A program made the translations under genes and the position numbers. DNA of 64,000 nucleotides, taken from contig NZ_CAAAHX010000004.1 of assembly GCF_900639865.1 (NCBI RefSeq), positions 59,517 through 123,516 on the forward strand, written 5' to 3'. This document shows positions 12,237 through 22,590 of the stretch, in pieces. Under the pieces are notes generated by a model. That model did no database searches and had not been told where the DNA came from. It saw only the letters and a list, made by a program, of their open reading frames with translations. How positions within the stretch are numbered: position 1 is the first letter of the stretch; each line of letters begins with the position of its first letter. The DNA is from Legionella gresilensis. Its GTDB lineage: Bacteria; Pseudomonadota; Gammaproteobacteria; Legionellales; Legionellaceae.

Positions 12237-12832
12237 TCCAACATTTGCCCAAATAAAGATTGATCAATTAAGTCGCAAAAACAATGTAATATAAATAAAT
12301 GTATCTGACGAATTAAAGCTGCATTATCTGCAACAACGCGAATTTCAATATCCTCCGGGCCTAAGTGATTAGCCAAAACCCCGCCATCTCGACCATTCAA
12401 TGCAATAGTGTCCATACCACGATCATTAGCTGCATTAATGGCATTTAAAATACTATCTGCGTTACCCGAGGTTGAAATAACCATCAAAATATCACCCTCT
12501 TGGCCTAAAGCTTGAATTTGGCGGGCAAAAACATGCTCATAATGACTATCATTTGCTATGGCCGTAACCGATGAAGTATCACCGGTCAAGTTAAATACCG
12601 GTAATGCTGGACGTTCCACTGCGAAGTGATGAAGCATAGCAGCTGAGAAATGATGGCAATTAGCGGCAGAGCCACCATTTCCACATAATAATATTTTGCC
12701 ATCATTTAATAAGCAGTTAACTAAACGAGCCCCAGCTTTTGCTATTAGCGCTGATAAAGAGTCAGCAGCAGAAATCTGATTTTCGATACTCATACCAAAA
12801 AGTTGTTTAACTCTTTCTTCCATTTGCGACAT
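12233..12832 (-). CDS. diaA: SIS-domain protein, DiaA-like (GmhA family)
   Basis: A phosphosugar-isomerase fold is shown by the sugar-phosphate loop GKILLCGNGGSAANCHHF and the motif GDILMVISTSGNADSILNAI. DiaA is a SIS tetramer that binds DnaA and stimulates initiation; the related GmhA makes heptose-phosphate. Position between yraN and yraP favours DiaA, but similarity alone does not separate the two. The start at 12832 (MSQMEERVKQLF) fits the family N-terminus; a longer in-frame start at 12874 has no family support. Confidence 0.85.
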   Translation of the reverse strand: MSQMEERVKQLFGMSIENQISAADSLSALIAKAGARLVNCLLNDGKILLCGNGGSAANCHHFSAAMLHHFAVERPALPVFNLTGDTSSVTAIANDSHYEHVFARQIQALGQEGDILMVISTSGNADSILNAINAANDRGMDTIALNGRDGGVLANHLGPEDIEIRVVADNAALIRQIHLFILHCFCDLIDQSLFGQMLE

Positions 12833-13006
12833 AACTAATAGTTCCAGGCTTTTTGCATCAAATTTTCTACCCAATCAAAGCTTTGATTTTCGCGATATAC
12901 TTATACTTGGGAAGGGATATCAAATTTATTATTTATCTTTTTCTAGGCAAAATGTAACTTAAATAAATATAAAACACTAGTTTAAATTTAAGAGGAAGAT
13001 TGCGCA

Positions 13007-13345
13007 CTAAAAGGCATCTTTCAGCCATTGCAGTTTTTGCTGCTCTATACCAATTACATCAAAGCGTACTGGATATTTATCTGTCCAGTTTTTAGTTAAA
13101 ATAAAATGATTAGCCGTTTTTATAATTTTATTTTTTTTAGCTGCTGTAATACTGGCAAAAGGGCCACCAAATAAGGCACAACTTCGCGCTCTCACTTCAA
13201 TGAATACTATATATTCCCTGTCTTTCATAATTAAATCTATTTCTCCCCAACGGCATTGATAGTTAGTGGCCAGTAAAACTAATCCTTGTTTAAGAAGATA
13301 ATTACAAGCTTGTTCCTCTGCCGCTAAACCTAGCTGTCTTGACAT
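13007..13345 (-). CDS. yraN: UPF0102 / YraN-family endonuclease-like protein
   Basis: The restriction-endonuclease-like fold is shown by GLAAEEQACNYLLKQG, then WGEIDLIMKD and IVFIEVRAR, giving the E...D...ExR core of the family. The physiological role is not established. The start is taken as ATG 13345, with GAAGGA just upstream. In E. coli the order is lpoA-yraN-diaA-yraP; here no lpoA is present between rsmI and yraN. Confidence 0.9.
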   Translation of the reverse strand: MSRQLGLAAEEQACNYLLKQGLVLLATNYQCRWGEIDLIMKDREYIVFIEVRARSCALFGGPFASITAAKKNKIIKTANHFILTKNWTDKYPVRFDVIGIEQQKLQWLKDAF

Positions 13346-13513
13346 AGATCCTTCACTTAACTTTAAATTTAATTTTTTAGACAAACTTATTTACAAATTT
13401 AGCCAATAATAGGCGTGAGATTTACCTTCTTAGTCATGACTTTCTATGTTTAAAAACTAAGAATTTTGGTAGCATACGCTAATCCAAATCGTATGAATGC
13501 AATAGGATAAACG

Positions 13514-14365
13514 ATGGATAATACTTCAGCAACCACCCAAGGTATACTCTATATTGTCGCAACGCCAATAGGTAATTTAGACGATATTAGTCAGCGAGCG
13601 ATTAACACCTTAAAACAGGTTGATACTATTTTAGCTGAAGATACGCGACACTCCCTACCCTTGTTAACAGCACTTGGGATTAGCAAGCCAGTATGGTCTT
13701 TTCATTCTCATAATGAACATGAAAAGAGTGAAGTTATTTTGAATGCTCTAAAAATGGGTGAAAATTTTGCTCTAATTAGCGATGCTGGTACACCCTTAAT
13801 TAGTGATCCAGGTTTTCTGTTAGTCAAATTAGCCAGAACAGCTAACATCCGAATAATTCCTATTCCTGGCCCATGCGCTTTAGTTACCGCTCTTTGCGCA
13901 GCAGGCATACCATGTGATAACTTTTTATTTATCGGCTTCCTACCTGCTAAACAGCAAGCTCGATTAACTAAAATAAAATCCTTATCACAAAGTGAATATA
14001 CTGTTGTGCTCTATGAATCAACGCATAGGATACTTGAGTGTGTTAATACCATTCTTGAGGTATATGGCTGCGATTATGAATTTGTACTAGCTAAAGAACT
14101 TACTAAAACTTTTGAGCGTTTTATCTATGGCAATGGTAATACAATTAAAGCTTGGCTCGAGGAAAATGCTGCTCACATTAAAGGCGAGTTCGTTATTATT
14201 TTACCTGCCAAACCTTTGATTAAATTAGATGAAGAAGATAAAAAGCTATTAACTACGTTACTTAAAGAGTTACCTTTAAAACAAGCTGTCAAAATCGCTA
14301 GCTCACTTTCTTCCACAGCTAAAAATGATTTATATAAATTAGCTTTGGATTTACAAACTAAGTAG
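13514..14365 (+). CDS. rsmI: 16S rRNA (cytidine-1402-2'-O)-methyltransferase RsmI
   Basis: This SAM-dependent enzyme of the tetrapyrrole-methylase fold 2'-O-methylates C1402 in the ribosomal P site. The N-terminal LYIVATPIGNLDDISQRA, the EDTRHS motif, then LISDAGTPLISDPG and GPCALVTALCAAGIPCD are all diagnostic. Its 283 residues are normal. It is divergent from yraN, as in E. coli. Confidence 0.97.
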   Translation: MDNTSATTQGILYIVATPIGNLDDISQRAINTLKQVDTILAEDTRHSLPLLTALGISKPVWSFHSHNEHEKSEVILNALKMGENFALISDAGTPLISDPGFLLVKLARTANIRIIPIPGPCALVTALCAAGIPCDNFLFIGFLPAKQQARLTKIKSLSQSEYTVVLYESTHRILECVNTILEVYGCDYEFVLAKELTKTFERFIYGNGNTIKAWLEENAAHIKGEFVIILPAKPLIKLDEEDKKLLTTLLKELPLKQAVKIASSLSSTAKNDLYKLALDLQTK

Positions 14366-14383
14366 AAAATTAGGAAAGCAAGC

Positions 14384-14418
14384 GTAGGTTGGGCTGCGCT
14401 ATGCTTTGCCCAACCTAC
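14384..14418. repeat. Inverted repeat after rsmI (GTAGGTTGGGC type)
   Basis: Eleven-base arms GTAGGTTGGGC (14384-14394) and GCCCAACCTAC (14408-14418) flank a 13-nt loop, 18 bases past the rsmI stop. This motif is a widespread bacterial interspersed palindrome. It may end rsmI transcription, but no T-run follows. Confidence 0.7.
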
Positions 14419-14534
14419 TTGTGCTTCAGCGTCAATTGAATCGATACATAACATCAAGACAAGCTGCAATAGGTAAATTAATAATCTAATATTTACTATA
14501 ATTTATTTATAACACTCTAATTGATGATAACCTT

Positions 14535-15599
14535 ATGACCTGGATAAAAAAAACTAGTTTTATGCTTGTTTTTTTATTAGTTTTCTTACCTTTTCTAGGC
14601 TACTCTCTAGGCGGTCTTTATAACTTCTTGCCAACCTTTTTACTATTTACTCTTGTACCTTTTATTGATTATTTAGTACAAGATTATGCCAACCCTAATG
14701 ATCAGCAAGAACAATCATTAAAGAAAGACTGGTATTTTAAAGCCGTCACATTAATTTATGTCCCAGTCCAAATCATTTTTCTATCAATAGCAATTTATAT
14801 TGTTAGTACCCATACCTTAATATGGTATGAGTGGCTAGGTTTTTGCCTTTCAATTGGTGCCTTAACGGGTGGTATAGGTATCAATCTAGCACATGAACTT
14901 GTTCATAAAAATAATACATTTGAACAATTTGCAGGTAAGGTATTACTGAGTATGGTATTTTTTGGACATTTCCTCATTGAACATGTTCGTGGCCATCATA
15001 TTTGGGTTGGCACCCCTCATGATCCTGATACAGCAAAATTAGGTGAAAATTTTTATCAATTTTTTCCTAAAGCCTTTATAAAGTCTTTCATTTGGGCATT
15101 AAAATTTGAAAAAAATCGGCTGCAAAAAAATCAACGATCTTTTTACGATTACCATAACCAATTTTGGTGGATTATTTTTGCACCTTTAGCAATAAGTGTC
15201 TTTTGTTATATCTTAGGAGGATGGTCTGCTTTACTGTTCTTTATAGGGCAAGCAATGATAGCTATCTTTATATTAGAGACTGTGAATTACATCGAGCATT
15301 ATGGCTTAGAGAGACAAAAGCTAGCTAATGGTCAATATGAAAAAGTTTCTTTTCAACATTCATGGAATGCCAATCATTGGCTCAGTAATGTTATATTATT
15401 TCAGCTACAACGTCATGCTGATCACCATTTAAATGGTGCTAAACCTTACCAAGTTTTAAAACATATTGATGAAAGCCCTCAATTACCCACAGGCTATTTA
15501 GGTATGATTTTTTTAGCTTTAATTCCACCGCTTTGGCATAAAGTAATGGATAAGAGAGTCTTGGATTATCGAAGCAAACATAATATTCAACTTAATTAA
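14535..15599 (+). CDS. AlkB-type membrane alkane/fatty-acyl hydroxylase (diiron)
   Basis: This 354-residue integral membrane protein has about six helices and the full histidine set of membrane di-iron hydroxylases: HELVH (120-124), EHVRGHH (149-155), NYIEHYG (His255) and LQRHADHH (291-298). NYIEHYG and LQRHADHH with this spacing are signatures of the alkane 1-monooxygenase branch and not of acyl desaturases. The enzyme would hydroxylate a terminal methyl group using O2 and electrons from a rubredoxin. No rubredoxin gene is adjacent. The natural substrate in this organism is unknown. Confidence 0.9.
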   Translation: MTWIKKTSFMLVFLLVFLPFLGYSLGGLYNFLPTFLLFTLVPFIDYLVQDYANPNDQQEQSLKKDWYFKAVTLIYVPVQIIFLSIAIYIVSTHTLIWYEWLGFCLSIGALTGGIGINLAHELVHKNNTFEQFAGKVLLSMVFFGHFLIEHVRGHHIWVGTPHDPDTAKLGENFYQFFPKAFIKSFIWALKFEKNRLQKNQRSFYDYHNQFWWIIFAPLAISVFCYILGGWSALLFFIGQAMIAIFILETVNYIEHYGLERQKLANGQYEKVSFQHSWNANHWLSNVILFQLQRHADHHLNGAKPYQVLKHIDESPQLPTGYLGMIFLALIPPLWHKVMDKRVLDYRSKHNIQLN

Positions 15600-15622
15600 G
15601 ATAAGTAGATAAGTAGATAAGT
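15599..15622. repeat. Three tandem copies of an 8-mer (AGATAAGT)
   Basis: AGATAAGT is repeated three times directly at the 3' end of the AlkB-type gene. A change in copy number would fall in non-coding DNA, so no phase-variation role is evident. Confidence 0.7.
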
Positions 15623-15845
15623 TAGGGTAAATTAAATATAAATGAGACTAACACTCTAATACCCTACTATAAGGCATTGCCTAAAATGCGAAGTATTTAT
15701 TACTTGTTTCTATTGTAAATAAGTTCAAATCAGAAAACATTTTCAAAGTATATCATTAAAGCCAATAAATGTTAAAAAAGATCAAATTGAGCAAATTAAT
15801 TACTATTGACTATAATATAAAGCATGTAATTAGTTTTGAGATGAT

Positions 15846-17285
15846 ATGGAAGAACTACATAAAAATGAGCCAGAGTTTTATAGAAAAAGGTATGAAGAAT
15901 ATTTAAGTGAAAAACCTGACGGCTTATACGAATTTCATAGTCCGCCAGATAATAAAACCTATTTTAAATATGACGGTGTATGTTATGAAGTAAAAAATAA
16001 ATTAGGGAAAGGATCATATGGAGATATATATCTATTAAAACATAAAGACGGCGAAAAAGTACTGAAAATTATGAAAGGTCCTGCGTCAACTAGCAATTTA
16101 GCCGACAGTGTTAATAAAGCATCTTCTGAAAATAGTATCTTTCTCCAAGAAAAAAAGGAAAAGGTTAATAAAGCATCCTCGGAAAATGATCTCTTTATTT
16201 CGGAAAAGAAAGAAATACCACGAGCTTCACGCAGTGCACCTACTAGAAGAAGACATGGTGATAGATTTGATTTTCAACCAACTGAAGTGAAAGAGAAAGC
16301 CCAGCATGAACTTATAGGCTTGCAAATACTTAACCATACATCTATGAAAGACATTGTTCAAATGGAAAGAAAAGATGATAATGGCGAAATTTATACCTAT
16401 TTTTATATCCTTATGGATTATTGCGGTATACCCCTTTCAAAGATTATAGATTCCGAAAATAAAGACCAATATACCTTCCAAGATTATCTTGATATCGCCA
16501 TTTCTACAGCTGAAGAGTTACAAAAATTACATCAGGGTTTGCAATTTGACAGGGACGGAGAAAATCTTCAAGGATCCAATCCAATAGTAGATTCAGGCTA
16601 TTATCACGGTGATTTGAATCCCAAAAATATTTTAGTTTTAGAACAACCTAATGGTCAGTATAAAGGAAATTTGGTTGATTTTGGTAATATGGCAAAGATT
16701 GCACTAATGGAGGTAGAGGTAAAAATCCCTGAAAAATATATTTGGAAAAATATGAAGGGTGAAATTATTAGTAAAGAAGAAGCTGATTTGTCACCCTATG
16801 ATTCTTATGAAGAGCCCGTAAAAATAAAAAAAACGGTTATTCAAGGAATAAAGGCTAGAGCAGGCGGAACACCAGGTTATTTTGATCCACAACATTCAGC
16901 ACGATCAACAGCAAGCTCAGAGGTTTACGAATTAGGAGTAAACTACGCTCTATTATTTAATTATGGCAGAATAGACTATTCTGAAGGGCCGCCTATATTT
17001 CGCCTAGATGAGCGTTACAAGCCATTCTCCCCTCAAGACGAAGAAATTTATAAATTAGTAAAAGAAATGGTATCAGCAGAGGTAGAAAGAAAGCCTGAAT
17101 TTGTAGAAGAACGATCTGAATTAGTAAAAGAAAGACCTAAGTTATTAAAAGTAATAGAAAAATTAAAAACACAAAGAAATAAACTATTAAACGTTTCACC
17201 TAATGTGGAAAACGCCTCACTTGATTTACAAGAAGATGCGACAGTTGCTCCAGAATCTAATCAATCCAGTAAATTAAATCGCTAA
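15846..17285 (+). CDS. Eukaryotic-like protein kinase, effector-like
   Basis: This 479-residue soluble protein has a complete protein-kinase core: Gly-rich loop LGKGSYGD (53-60), ATP lysine Lys74 (KVLKIMKG), probable helix-C Glu155, catalytic loop HGDLNPKN (254-261, Asp256 and Asn261), DFG at 278-280, and an activation-loop end GTPGYFDP (341-348). A polar insertion of about 70 residues between Lys74 and helix C carries two copies of VNKASSEN (89-96 and 107-114). The C-terminal 70 residues are a Glu/Lys-rich probable coiled coil. HGD in place of HRD is typical of atypical bacterial or effector kinases. There is no signal peptide, and no partner phosphatase gene is near. A translocated Dot/Icm effector is likely but inferred. 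Confidence 0.85.
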   Translation: MEELHKNEPEFYRKRYEEYLSEKPDGLYEFHSPPDNKTYFKYDGVCYEVKNKLGKGSYGDIYLLKHKDGEKVLKIMKGPASTSNLADSVNKASSENSIFLQEKKEKVNKASSENDLFISEKKEIPRASRSAPTRRRHGDRFDFQPTEVKEKAQHELIGLQILNHTSMKDIVQMERKDDNGEIYTYFYILMDYCGIPLSKIIDSENKDQYTFQDYLDIAISTAEELQKLHQGLQFDRDGENLQGSNPIVDSGYYHGDLNPKNILVLEQPNGQYKGNLVDFGNMAKIALMEVEVKIPEKYIWKNMKGEIISKEEADLSPYDSYEEPVKIKKTVIQGIKARAGGTPGYFDPQHSARSTASSEVYELGVNYALLFNYGRIDYSEGPPIFRLDERYKPFSPQDEEIYKLVKEMVSAEVERKPEFVEERSELVKERPKLLKVIEKLKTQRNKLLNVSPNVENASLDLQEDATVAPESNQSSKLNR

Positions 17286-17503
17286 ACTTTATAGGAAAAT
17301 TAATTAAGCAAAATATTGATATAGCCTACCCTATAAGCTTTAGTCAACGCTTTGAGGATTTCTGTTGAAAGCTCGCGATTGCCCTCGCTGCTTTTTCTTT
17401 GCAGGTATTAAAATCAGATGAAAATAGATTTTTATTAATCAGGGCAGCTCTTCTAAGTACTTATTATAATGAGAACTGACCTAGTTCTTTAAATATCACC
17501 TTT

Positions 17504-19126
17504 TTAAGTAGGACAACAGCTCAAATAAGATCCAATATCTTCATCTTCTTCAGGCTCTTGTACTACCTTATTTTTTTCTGATTCAGGATCACCTGCAAAT
17601 TCTACCATTTTAACTTGAGGCTTATTAGCCTTATGCTTTTCATAAGCCTCATAAAGCTTATAGGTAAGATAAACTGCCGTTAATACTAAAGCAGCTTCCC
17701 AGCAGATAGCAAAAGTAGCGATCATAACCCCGGGTAAAACTGCATTTTTAACCATGGTTAATATAAATTCTTGTCGCGCTGCTTGATACTCTTTCAATGC
17801 CAAAGCCATATCTTTTTCACTTGCGTTATCTACTTCTGCCTGAGTTAGCCGTAATTTTTTATCTTTAAATTGACTATAAACAGGTGCAGATAAATACATC
17901 GTAACGGCGATGGTACAAACAGCATAAGATAATGGGACTAATACAGGAAAGCCTACGATCATTGCTGCACTAAATCCTGCAGCCAATAACAATGCAGCAG
18001 CAGTATTAAATAAAAAAGTTGAACTATTTACTTTCCAATTTAACTCAAGTTCTTTTTGCTGTTCTTTAATTAAATCGCAGTGTTTTTTTAACCTAAATAC
18101 TTCAACTTGATTGTTATTCTTAGCAGCATCCACCAATAATTGTTCATAGTGTTTAAACTCTTCCTGATACTCTGATTTCTTTCGCAAATACTCTTGTTCT
18201 GCAAGATGATGGCGCCAAAGCAATAATCCAACGTCAAACATTAGAAAACCAGCTGTAATCCAACCTGCTGCTGTAGCAGAAATATGGAAAAACTCTGCAT
18301 AATTGGTTATCCCGTTAACCGTTGCCCACACAATATCATTTAAAAATTCAGCATGACGTTTAGATACTTCCTTGCTAAAACGCTCCCATTTACTGAGTTC
18401 TTTTTCAGCATCCGTAGGTGAAAACGTATGCTTAAGCACTATACCAGCATTGATAATAAAGCGAGCAACAAAGAATCCCACACTTAATGCCCGCATAATT
18501 TCATTAGGTGTTTCAAGCTGTTTAACTATATTTTCAGCATCAATAGGTTTATTTATCCATTTGCTTAATTGCTCTAACCAATGCGTATTTTTAGCTAAAT
18601 GTTGAAACGAATTAGTTAACGTTAAACGACAAAATGTCCAATACATACGACCCATATTTAAGAGGCCGACTTCATTGCGCAATTTAGAAGCATGCTTAAC
18701 ACTAGTAGCAAGATCTTTTAAATCACTGCTGACTTTCTGACCTAATTCTTTAATAAAGCTTGGAGCAACTTTCTGTTCTTTATTGGGGTTTTCTTTATGT
18801 TCTTCTAATTCTTGCCAAATTTGCTCACGTAGATCTCTATATTCAGCCACTTTAGCGTGTTGATCATAATCAAGATAATAAGCTTCAAGCATGGAACAAC
18901 AATAATAACAATAGAGCCAAAACTCTTCCTGCTTGTCTTTATTTTTACTTAAACTAGCATAAAGTTGACTAAATTCCTGTTCAATAAGTGCTTTATTCAC
19001 GGATAAAAATTTAAAGCTTTTTTCTCTTACCTGCATATCAATCATCTCAATTGATTTGTCTGAAGTATTTTGAAAAAAACTATATTTATCATCGCGAAAA
19101 GCTTTATATTGTTTTGAAAAGGGCAT
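17504..19126 (-). CDS. Orphan membrane and coiled-coil protein (540 aa), effector-like
   Basis: No family is recognised. The N-terminal half is helical and polar. Hydrophobic stretches suitable for membrane insertion lie at about 281-306, 368-415 (two helices) and 460-490. Lys/Glu-rich probable coiled coils lie between them (about 310-365 and 425-455). The C-terminus is acidic (EPEEDEDIGSYLSCCPT) and ends with a CysCys four residues from the end, a possible lipidation site. It sits next to mnmE, where some Legionella genomes are recalled to carry an effector gene; this is from memory and unverified. Confidence 0.7.
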   Translation of the reverse strand: MPFSKQYKAFRDDKYSFFQNTSDKSIEMIDMQVREKSFKFLSVNKALIEQEFSQLYASLSKNKDKQEEFWLYCYYCCSMLEAYYLDYDQHAKVAEYRDLREQIWQELEEHKENPNKEQKVAPSFIKELGQKVSSDLKDLATSVKHASKLRNEVGLLNMGRMYWTFCRLTLTNSFQHLAKNTHWLEQLSKWINKPIDAENIVKQLETPNEIMRALSVGFFVARFIINAGIVLKHTFSPTDAEKELSKWERFSKEVSKRHAEFLNDIVWATVNGITNYAEFFHISATAAGWITAGFLMFDVGLLLWRHHLAEQEYLRKKSEYQEEFKHYEQLLVDAAKNNNQVEVFRLKKHCDLIKEQQKELELNWKVNSSTFLFNTAAALLLAAGFSAAMIVGFPVLVPLSYAVCTIAVTMYLSAPVYSQFKDKKLRLTQAEVDNASEKDMALALKEYQAARQEFILTMVKNAVLPGVMIATFAICWEAALVLTAVYLTYKLYEAYEKHKANKPQVKMVEFAGDPESEKNKVVQEPEEDEDIGSYLSCCPT

Positions 19127-19310
19127 AATTTAGTCCAAACAAAAAAAGTACAAGAAGTTTAAAAAAATACAACTTAACATTCTTTTAACTATCAGACAAT
19201 CATTTTCTGTGTTTTTTTTCTTCATTTTGATTTATTGATAACATCATAAGGTAGAGTCAATTAATTATTTAATAATTGACTAAGCTTCTGATAAATAATT
19301 GATTATTTTT

Positions 19311-20657
19311 TTATTTACCTATGCAAAAACTAGAAAAAATTTTCCCAAGTAAGTCGTCTGAGGTAAATTCCCCTGTAATTTCACATAAGCACTGATGAGC
19401 TAGCCGCAAATCTTCAGCCAATAATTCGCCTGCGCGCGTGTCAATTAATTGCTGTTGCCCAATTAGCAAAAATTCTTTTGCTCTATCTAAAGCATCTAAA
19501 TGCCTTCTACGTGCTAAAAATTGCCCTTCTGTTGGTTGAAAGCCAACTACCGATTTAATTTTACTAATTAAGAGATCAATACCAATGCCCGTTTTAGCCG
19601 ATAAATAAATAGCATTATCATCTTGTTTAACTTGGTGGTGTATAGTATCAATTTTATTAAAAATTTTAATTAGGGGAACACCTATAGGAAGACGAGCTAA
19701 AATTGTCTTATTCAGCTCATTATCTTCCTCATTTTGATTAACATCGATCATTAACAATACGCAATCAGCTTGGCTAATTTCTTGCCAAGCTCGTCTAATA
19801 CCTTCTTGCTCGACTATATCGTTACTTTCTCTTAAACCAGCGGTATCAATAAAATGAACTGGTAAATCATCTAATAAAATATATTCCCGCATTACATCCC
19901 GTGTCGTACCAGCTACTTCTGTTACAATTGCTACTTCACGCCCAGCTAAACGATTAATTAATGTTGACTTACCTGCATTGGGCTTTCCTGCAATAACAAT
20001 GGATAGTCCTTCTCGCAACATCGCACCTTGCGAAGCGTTTTGTCTTAAGTCGGTAAGGCTGACTATAATCTCATTAAGTAAAGAGCTAACTTTACCATCA
20101 CCTAAAAAATCAATTTCTTCTTCTGGAAAATCAATTGCAGCTTCAACATACAGTCGCAAATTGATAATCCTTTCATTAAGTTCATTTATCTTTTGAGAAA
20201 AGTTACCTTGCAAAGAGCGTAGAGCCAGACGCGCAGCCGTTAAAGAGCTTGCATGAATTAAATCTGCAATTGCCTCAGCTTGGGTTAAATCAATTTTTTC
20301 ATTTAAAAAAGCTCGTTCTGAAAATTCACCAGGTTTAGCAAGCCGCGCGCCATAGGAAATTCCTTGCTGTACTAAATAATCTAAAATAAGAGGCGCACCA
20401 TGCCCTTGTAACTCGACTACATCTTCACCCGTAAAAGAATGAGGCGCTTTGAAATAAATAACAATACCTTGATCAATTAATCTGCTTTCGTTGTCAAAAA
20501 AATTAGTGTAGGTAGCCGTACGTCGCTTGATATTTGTGCGCTTTGTTAATTTAAGAGTAATTGAGTAAGCCAAAGGGCCAGAAATTCTTACTATACCTAC
20601 CCCACCTTGGCCTGGTGGAGTAGCTATCGCAATAATTGTATCTTGAAAAACACTCAT
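19311..20657 (-). CDS. mnmE: tRNA modification GTPase MnmE
   Basis: With MnmG, MnmE makes the 5-carboxymethylaminomethyl group on wobble uridine. The N-terminal folate-binding domain contains IVRISGP and [18 protein letters not shown]. The inserted G domain has G1 GKPNAGKS, G3 DTAGL and G4 NKID. The C-terminus ends in FSSFCIGK with the catalytic Cys. Its 448 residues are typical. Its start overlaps the yidC stop by four bases; mnmG is not in the window. Confidence 0.98.
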   Translation of the reverse strand: MSVFQDTIIAIATPPGQGGVGIVRISGPLAYSITLKLTKRTNIKRRTATYTNFFDNESRLIDQGIVIYFKAPHSFTGEDVVELQGHGAPLILDYLVQQGISYGARLAKPGEFSERAFLNEKIDLTQAEAIADLIHASSLTAARLALRSLQGNFSQKINELNERIINLRLYVEAAIDFPEEEIDFLGDGKVSSLLNEIIVSLTDLRQNASQGAMLREGLSIVIAGKPNAGKSTLINRLAGREVAIVTEVAGTTRDVMREYILLDDLPVHFIDTAGLRESNDIVEQEGIRRAWQEISQADCVLLMIDVNQNEEDNELNKTILARLPIGVPLIKIFNKIDTIHHQVKQDDNAIYLSAKTGIGIDLLISKIKSVVGFQPTEGQFLARRRHLDALDRAKEFLLIGQQQLIDTRAGELLAEDLRLAHQCLCEITGEFTSDDLLGKIFSSFCIGK

Positions 20658-22342
20658 TTTGCTGTCATAAGCTGCTTCTTAGAGGTGGGCCGATTATCAC
20701 TGTATTTGCGTGTAATATACCACTGCTGCAGAATGGATAAAGTATTATTCACAATCCAGTACAATACTAAGCCAGCTGGAAAATTCCAAAATAATGCCGT
20801 AAACACAATAGGTAATAACATCATTATTTTAGCTTGTGTTGGATCAGGTGGAGCTGGATTTAAACGTTGTTGTATCAACATAGTAGCGCCCATAATGATA
20901 GGCAATACATGATAGGGATCAGCTGTCGCTAAATCTTTAATCCATAGAATAAATGGCGCTTGTCTTAACTCCACGCTCTCTAATAAAACCCAATATAAGG
21001 CAATAAATACGGGAATTTGCACTAAAATAGGTAAACAGCCACCAAATGGATTAACTTTTTCTTGCTTATAAAGCTCCATAGTGGCTTGGCTAATTTTTGC
21101 TTTATCATCGCCATATCGCTCGCGTAAGGCTTGCAACTTGGGCTGCAATTTACGCATATTTGCCATAGATTTATAACTTGTTGCAGACAATTTAAAAAAG
21201 GCCAGCTTAATAAGCACTGTTACAAGTATAATTGACCATCCCCAATTACCCACTACAGAGTGAATAGCTTTCATAATCGAAAATAAAGCGGAAGATACAA
21301 ACCATAACCACCCATAATCTACGGTCAAGTCCAAACCAGGTGCTATGGCACTCAAAGTACTGGTGGTTTCTGGTCCAATATATAATTTAGAACCTAGTTC
21401 CTTTTTTTCACCTGGCTTAACAATTAAAGGCTGACTAATTGTGCCAATGGTATAATCATTATTAGCATTACGAGTATAAATAAGATTTTTACTTTTTGTC
21501 TCTGGTACCCATGCGCTAAGAAAATAATGCTGCTGCATTGCTATCCAGCCACCTGTCACATCAACATTAAGATTAGACTTAGACATATCTTTAAAGCTCA
21601 CCTTCTTATAACGACTATGCTCTGGATTAGAATAAGAAGCGCCCGTATAAGAACCAATATGAAATAGACTAGACTGATCTTCAGCGGGTAAAGTACGGAC
21701 TAGCTGGGTATTCATATAACCTTGCCAGTCTTGTTGACCTGCATTTACGATTTGGTAATTAACTTCAATTAAATAACTCCCTGGCGTAAAAACAAAATTT
21801 TTGGCTACTTCTAAGCCTGTATCTGTTTGTCCGGTTAATGTTACGACTAATTGTTTCTGATTAGGGTCAAGAATATAGTCTTGTTTTGGTGAGTTATAAT
21901 TTATTTTAAGATTTTCAACATCGCCATTTTTATTTACCACGAGGCTACTATTCGCTGTATAACGCTCGTTAGGCTTATCATACAATAAAGTTATAGGAGT
22001 CTGGCGCTCCTCTACACTTACAGGATAATTTAAAAGTTTAGCTTGAGTAATATCACCAAAATTTTTATCAATTAAAACAGACAATACATCAGTTCTAACT
22101 TGAATAGCCCGAGAAGCTGAATAATTTTGTTGGGTATTTGTAGTTTGACTTGCTTGATTTAAGTTAGTTGTCTGACTGCTATTGATATTAGGTAATAAAC
22201 TATCTTTAGTATTTTTATTAATGTTACCCGAAGAAGTCACTGTCGTGGCAGGTTTAGCAGGGTAATCTTGCTGCCAAGCAGACCATAAAGAATAAATAAC
22301 TAGCGCAAGCGCTGAATATAATACAACTCGTCGAATATCCAT
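20654..22342 (-). CDS. yidC: Membrane protein insertase YidC
   Basis: YidC inserts inner-membrane proteins with or without Sec, notably the Fo c subunit. It has an N-terminal membrane anchor ([18 protein letters not shown]), a Ser/Thr/Asn-rich linker, the large periplasmic beta domain (about residues 75-340), then the conserved five-helix core starting near GWLWFVSS and including [19 protein letters not shown]. Its 562 residues are normal for gammaproteobacteria. It is in the rpmH-rnpA-yidD-yidC-mnmE operon. Confidence 0.98.
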   Translation of the reverse strand: MDIRRVVLYSALALVIYSLWSAWQQDYPAKPATTVTSSGNINKNTKDSLLPNINSSQTTNLNQASQTTNTQQNYSASRAIQVRTDVLSVLIDKNFGDITQAKLLNYPVSVEERQTPITLLYDKPNERYTANSSLVVNKNGDVENLKINYNSPKQDYILDPNQKQLVVTLTGQTDTGLEVAKNFVFTPGSYLIEVNYQIVNAGQQDWQGYMNTQLVRTLPAEDQSSLFHIGSYTGASYSNPEHSRYKKVSFKDMSKSNLNVDVTGGWIAMQQHYFLSAWVPETKSKNLIYTRNANNDYTIGTISQPLIVKPGEKKELGSKLYIGPETTSTLSAIAPGLDLTVDYGWLWFVSSALFSIMKAIHSVVGNWGWSIILVTVLIKLAFFKLSATSYKSMANMRKLQPKLQALRERYGDDKAKISQATMELYKQEKVNPFGGCLPILVQIPVFIALYWVLLESVELRQAPFILWIKDLATADPYHVLPIIMGATMLIQQRLNPAPPDPTQAKIMMLLPIVFTALFWNFPAGLVLYWIVNNTLSILQQWYITRKYSDNRPTSKKQLMTAK

Positions 22343-22590
22343 TAAGATTTCTCTTCATTATGTAACACAGGATCGTAACCTCCTGCTGACCAAGGATGGC
22401 AACGGAGTAAACGATAACACATTAACCTTATGCCTTTAAAAACACCAAAATGATTAATTGCTGATAAGGCATATTCAGAACAGCTAGGATAAAAGCGGCA
22501 ACTTGGCCTTAACATAGGGCGAATAAATAATCGATAAAGGATTATTGGAAAACTAGTCAATTGACGTAGAAAGCATTTAATTTTTTCCAT
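22342..22590 (-). CDS. yidD: Membrane protein insertion efficiency factor YidD
   Basis: This 82-residue basic, amphipathic protein has the family signature [19 protein letters not shown] and ends with [11 protein letters not shown]. It is peripheral to the inner membrane and assists YidC. It overlaps rnpA by 34 bases and touches yidC by one base, so translation is probably coupled. Confidence 0.96.
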   Translation of the reverse strand: MEKIKCFLRQLTSFPIILYRLFIRPMLRPSCRFYPSCSEYALSAINHFGVFKGIRLMCYRLLRCHPWSAGGYDPVLHNEEKS

